From positions 62,001 to 126,000 of the forward strand of contig NZ_JALGRO010000004.1 in NCBI RefSeq assembly GCF_022815645.1: 64,000 nucleotides of DNA, given 5' to 3'. Each line of letters begins with the position of its first letter. Positions within the stretch are counted from its first letter, which is position 1. Shown here piece by piece: positions 60,912 through 64,000 of the stretch. The translations under genes and the position numbers were made by a program. Source of the DNA: Curtobacterium sp. VKM Ac-2922 (GTDB lineage: Bacteria; Actinomycetota; Actinomycetes; Actinomycetales; Microbacteriaceae). The notes under the pieces are model-generated. The model saw nothing but the letters and a program-made list of their open reading frames with translations. It was not told where the DNA came from and made no database searches.

Positions 60912-61478
60912 ATGGGTCGCGTCGAGGTCGTTGAGTACCGCCCGGCATGGCCCGCACGGTTCGCCGAGCTCCGCGACGCGTACGCCGACGCCCTCCGGAT
61001 CGCCGACGTGCCGGTCGTGGCCATCGAGCACGTCGGCAGCACGGCGGTGCCGGGGTTGGCGGCGAAGCCGGTGATCGACGTGGACGTCGTGGTCGGCGCG
61101 ACCGAGGTCGACGCGGCGGCGGCGCTCGGTCGGATCGGGTTCCGACGATCGGCCGCCACGGGCGTACCGGGGCGCGTTGCGTTCGTCACGCCCGAGCGGT
61201 TCCGCCCGAGCAACACGTACGTCGTGGTCGACGGCTCCCTCGCGCTGCGGAACCACCTGGCGGTCCGTGACGTGCTGCGTGCCGACCCGTCGCTGCGCGA
61301 CGAGTACGCGGCGGTCAAGCGGCACGCGGCCGCGGACGCTGCGGACATCGACGCCTACCTCGCCATGAAGGAGGCCGTGCTCACGCGGGTCCTGCAGCGC
61401 GCCGGTCTGTCTGCGGCTGATCTGGCCGGCATCGCGGCCGCGAACCGCGCGATCGCGAAGCGGGGTGCGCTGGGCTGA
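60912..61478 (+). CDS. GrpB/UPF0157 family protein
   Basis: A 188-residue member of the GrpB family with a nucleotidyltransferase-like fold. VEVVEYRPAWPARF, IEHVGSTAVPGLAAKPVIDVDV and NHLAVRDVLRADP are the typical blocks. Function is unknown; some members are fused to kinases or coaE. TACGGT lies 6 nt before the ATG. Confidence 0.88.
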   Translation: MGRVEVVEYRPAWPARFAELRDAYADALRIADVPVVAIEHVGSTAVPGLAAKPVIDVDVVVGATEVDAAAALGRIGFRRSAATGVPGRVAFVTPERFRPSNTYVVVDGSLALRNHLAVRDVLRADPSLRDEYAAVKRHAAADAADIDAYLAMKEAVLTRVLQRAGLSAADLAGIAAANRAIAKRGALG

Positions 61479-61490
61479 TCGGTCAGCTGG

Positions 61491-62321
61491 TCACCGGGCC
61501 GCGGTCCACGTCGCGATGTGGTCGACGGCGGTCGTGAAGTCGGGGGTGCCCGGGTGGTTCAGGAACGCGTGGCGGCTGCCGGCCAGCACACGGCGGTCGA
61601 GTGGCACCGACGCCGCGGTGAGTTCGGCCGCGAACTGTTCGCCCGAGCCACGCATCGCGTCGAGGTCCGCGTCGACCATCAGCGTCGGCGGGAATCCGTC
61701 GACCGGGTGGCCACCGGAGAAGGCCCGGCGGTCGGTGCGCATCCGTTCCGTCCCCGCGTAGGCGCGGTTCGCGGCGTCGAGCGCCCACGGAGCGTGGGTC
61801 AGCCGCCGGTGCCCTCGGACCGAGCGGAGCACACCGGCATCGCGGGGGAGCCGGGCGTGGAAGAACCCGTACGCCAGCACGGTGCCGACCGGCGGGGGGA
61901 TGTCGAGGCCGGTCGACGTCAGGGTGCCGGTCACCGCGGCGGCGAGGCAGGCACCGGCACTCGCGCCGCCGAGGACCACGCCGCGCGCTGCACGTTCCGC
62001 GACGGACCGGTAGACGTGGACGACCTCGTCGTGGGCCGCGGGGGCGGGTCGCCGGGCACGAGCGCCGGAGCGGCCGACCCACGGCATCCCGGGGACGGGT
62101 CCGAGTCGGTAGCCCACCGCGACGACGGGCACGCCGCGCTCGGCGAGAGCAGTGGCGACGGCGTCGGACTCGGGCTGGTCCAGGTCACCGCGGAAGAACC
62201 CGCCGCCGTGCAGCCACAGCAGGGTCGGCGCCACGGGACATGCCGGCCGGTACCACCGCACGGGGACGGCGCCGTCCGGGCCCTCCACGACCGCATCGGT
62301 CAGCGTCAGCACCGGCGTCAC
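61491..62321 (-). CDS. Alpha/beta hydrolase, hormone-sensitive-lipase type
   Basis: A 276-residue esterase. The oxyanion block is LWLHGGGFFRG, the nucleophile Ser is in LGGASAGACL, the Asp is near MVDADLDAMRGSG, and the His is in GSRHAFLNHPG. Substrate unknown; short acyl esters are usual. Its start overlaps the YigZ gene stop (GTGA), so the two are coupled. Confidence 0.88.
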   Translation of the reverse strand: MTPVLTLTDAVVEGPDGAVPVRWYRPACPVAPTLLWLHGGGFFRGDLDQPESDAVATALAERGVPVVAVGYRLGPVPGMPWVGRSGARARRPAPAAHDEVVHVYRSVAERAARGVVLGGASAGACLAAAVTGTLTSTGLDIPPPVGTVLAYGFFHARLPRDAGVLRSVRGHRRLTHAPWALDAANRAYAGTERMRTDRRAFSGGHPVDGFPPTLMVDADLDAMRGSGEQFAAELTAASVPLDRRVLAGSRHAFLNHPGTPDFTTAVDHIATWTAAR

Positions 62322-62995
62322 GCTCCGAAGTGGCCGGTCGAGGCGGGAGCGCCCGGCACGTCGACGATGCGCTCGGCTCCCACCACGGGGTCGAGCGTGC
62401 CACCGGACGCGGCAGCCAGGTCGGCGCGCAGCACGTCGACGTCGTCGTGCGGCACGGACACCGCGAAGGTCGCGGCAGCGCCGTACGACGTCGCACCGAG
62501 GACCGCCCGGCGCCGTGCGACCCAGTCGCGCAGGACGTTGTCGATGCGGCCGGCGTCGGCGTGCGGGACGTCCACGGTGACGTCGGTGAGGGCTTCGCGG
62601 CGCACCAGGGACGCCCGGTCGAGTGCCTCGGACACCGAGGTCGAGTACGCCCGCACCAGGCCGCCGGCACCGAGCTTGACGCCGCCGAAGTACCGTGTCA
62701 CGACAGCGACCAGGTCGGTCAGGTCGCGCCGTCGCAGGACCTCGAGCATCGGGACCCCGGCGGTGCCGGACGGCTCACCGTCGTCGGAGGAACGTGCCTG
62801 GTCGCCCAGGACACCGGTCACCATCGCCGAGCAGTGGTGCCGGGCGTCCCACGCCTGCTTGCGGACGTCGGCGATGACCCGGTCGGCTGCCGCTGGATCG
62901 GAGGCCGGGACGACGTGGGTGATGAACCGGGACTTCGTGATGACGATCTCGTGCTCGACGGCGGCCGCGATCGTGGACGGGTACCGGCGGGCCAT
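62318..62995 (-). CDS. YigZ/IMPACT family protein
   Basis: A 225-residue YigZ-type protein. KSRFITHVVPASDPA, DARHHCSAMV and SDDGEPSGTAGVPML, with VVTRYFGGVKLGAGGLVRAY, are the family signatures. A ferredoxin-like C-terminal domain follows. The function in bacteria is not settled; the eukaryotic homologue modulates the Gcn2 stress kinase. Confidence 0.92.
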   Translation of the reverse strand: MARRYPSTIAAAVEHEIVITKSRFITHVVPASDPAAADRVIADVRKQAWDARHHCSAMVTGVLGDQARSSDDGEPSGTAGVPMLEVLRRRDLTDLVAVVTRYFGGVKLGAGGLVRAYSTSVSEALDRASLVRREALTDVTVDVPHADAGRIDNVLRDWVARRRAVLGATSYGAAATFAVSVPHDDVDVLRADLAAASGGTLDPVVGAERIVDVPGAPASTGHFGA

Positions 62996-63032
62996 CCGAC
63001 GAGCGTAGCGAGGCCGGCGCCTGTCGCGCCGG

Positions 63033-63596
63033 TCAGGCCTGCGCGTCGACCTCGCCCGTGTAGTCGCGGATGCGTCGCGCGGGGACGCCGGCGTAGACGC
63101 CGTGCGACTCCAGGCGGCCGCGGACGACGGCGCCCGCCGCGACGATCACGTCGTCCTCGATGTGGGCGCCGGGCAGGATCATCGACCCGCCGCCGATCCA
63201 GACCCGCTCGCCGATGACGACGGGGCGTCCGGACGCGACCGGGTCCCAGCGGCCGGCGCTGTCGATGTCGTGGTGGCTCGTCATGATGCTGACCCGCATG
63301 CCGAGCGCGGACCCGTCGCCGATGGTCACCGGGGCGACCGACTCGATGGACACCGACTTGTTGATGAACACGCCGCGGCCGATCGTCAGGTTGTGGGCGC
63401 CCCCGGTGACCGAGAACCCGTGCCCGGGGCCGGACAGCACGTGTGCCCCGCCGGCCCGCAGCAGGAGCCGTCGGACGAAGCGCGGCAGGAACACGGAGCC
63501 GAGCAGGTTCGAGAACACCGCGTGCTCCACGGCGGTCGCCGCGTCCTCGCGCAACAGGGAGACGGCCGAGGGGCCGGACTTGGTGCTGGTGCTCAT
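63033..63596 (-). CDS. Hexapeptide-repeat acetyltransferase (LbetaH fold)
   Basis: A 187-residue O-acetyltransferase of the maltose/galactoside acetyltransferase type. Left-handed helix repeats run from about LTIGRGVFINKSVSIE to VIVAAGAVVRG. The catalytic His is in MTSHHDIDSAG and the end VYAGVPARRIRDY is typical. Probably acetylates a sugar with acetyl-CoA; the acceptor is unknown. It may belong to surface polysaccharide synthesis. Confidence 0.85.
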   Translation of the reverse strand: MSTSTKSGPSAVSLLREDAATAVEHAVFSNLLGSVFLPRFVRRLLLRAGGAHVLSGPGHGFSVTGGAHNLTIGRGVFINKSVSIESVAPVTIGDGSALGMRVSIMTSHHDIDSAGRWDPVASGRPVVIGERVWIGGGSMILPGAHIEDDVIVAAGAVVRGRLESHGVYAGVPARRIRDYTGEVDAQA

Positions 63597-63736
63597 CGTC
63601 GCTCCGAACGTCGGGAGCGGTGGGGTCACCGCCATGCGTGAACCTAGGCGGCACCGCATGAGCCCCACAATCGCGTGTGCGGACTCTTGCGGTGTTCCGC
63701 GCAGTCCGACCGGCTGCCCGCATAGGCTCGGGGATC

Positions 63737-64000
63737 GTGTTCGAACTCCACCACCTGTCGGCGCAGGACCTCTGGGACTGGATCCGGCGCGGCGACACCA
63801 CGGCCCGCGAAGCGACGGAGCACTACCTCGCCCGGATCGAGCGGTTGGACGGGGGACTCGGCGCCTTCGTGACCGTGACCGCGGAGGCCGCACGCCAGCG
63901 AGCCGACCGTATCGGGCACCTGGTGCCGACGTCACGACCGCTGTGGGGCCTCCCGTCCGCGGACAAGGACCTGTACGACCGGACCGGCGTGCCGACCGGA
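63737..64000 (+). CDS. Amidase, N-terminal part (cut by window end)
   Basis: The first 88 residues of an amidase-signature enzyme run off the window. LSAQDLWDWIRRGDTTAREATEHYLARI and GLPSADKDLYDRTGVPTG are family-typical; Lys77 in the latter is the catalytic Lys of the Ser-cisSer-Lys triad. TAGGCT lies 8 nt before the GTG start. It could be an amide hydrolase or the GatA paralogue of aminoacyl-tRNA repair; the rest is needed to tell. Confidence 0.8.
   Translation, partial: MFELHHLSAQDLWDWIRRGDTTAREATEHYLARIERLDGGLGAFVTVTAEAARQRADRIGHLVPTSRPLWGLPSADKDLYDRTGVPTG

Overview
The window is about 70% GC and reads as chromosomal DNA of a high-GC actinobacterium. The order leuC-leuD-murA-acyltransferase-gpsA-ddl-(DUF3515)-thiL-rsmD-recG-coaD-DUF177-rpmF-rnc-mutM-smc is the housekeeping block typical of Microbacteriaceae. 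GH6 cellulase, many GTG starts, 4-nt stop/start overlaps and leaderless-looking promoters agree with that. Curtobacterium or a close relative is my best guess; the genus is inferred, not proven. No prophage, transposase, CRISPR array or rRNA is visible.

Layout. 1-3.3 kb: VanZ-like protein, membrane-anchored GH6 glycosidase, and a protealysin-type M4 protease next to an emfourin-like inhibitor. 3.3-9.0 kb: HelD/HelR-type ATPase, then a sugar ABC permease pair with a LacI regulator; between them lies a strange 24-G/16-C homopolymer block, and no solute-binding protein gene is present. 9.0-10 kb: an array of 23-bp repeats, an MBL-fold protein, and two tandem tRNA-Glu(CTC) genes with a terminator. 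10-12.5 kb: a translationally coupled cassette on the minus strand: an 85-residue peptide made of three identical 24-residue repeats, a JmjC-type cupin oxygenase and a sucrase/ferredoxin-like protein. This is the best candidate for an undescribed, RiPP-like system. 12.5-16.8 kb: two fluoride channel subunits, a phosphatase, an MFS exporter and a FUSC-type transporter.

16.8-35.3 kb: the housekeeping block, covering leucine synthesis, cell wall and phospholipid precursors, thiamine, rRNA methylation, DNA repair, CoA, ribosome/rRNA processing and SMC. The block is interrupted at 23.3-23.85 kb by two copies of a 110-bp element with 14-bp inverted ends; a third copy sits at 39.5 kb.

35.5-48.2 kb: GT87-type membrane protein, small proteins, an MFS transporter, a LuxR-type two-component system with an extra degenerate kinase-like membrane protein, metX and metY, an acyltransferase and an SDR. 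48.3-54.0 kb: phosphoribosyltransferase, S51-like peptidase, ung, a GNAT enzyme, and a gluconate module (GntR-type regulator, operator, gntP, gntK). 54.0-64.0 kb: L,D-transpeptidase, an ABC-F protein, an antibiotic-type ABC exporter with its own MarR-like regulator and a perfect 18-bp operator, TauE, a His-rich metal-binding peptide with a possible Zur/Fur box, GrpB, an esterase, YigZ, a hexapeptide acyltransferase, and an amidase cut by the window end.

Across the window at least sixteen genes carry a TANNNT box 6-8 nt before the start codon, which points to widespread leaderless transcription.
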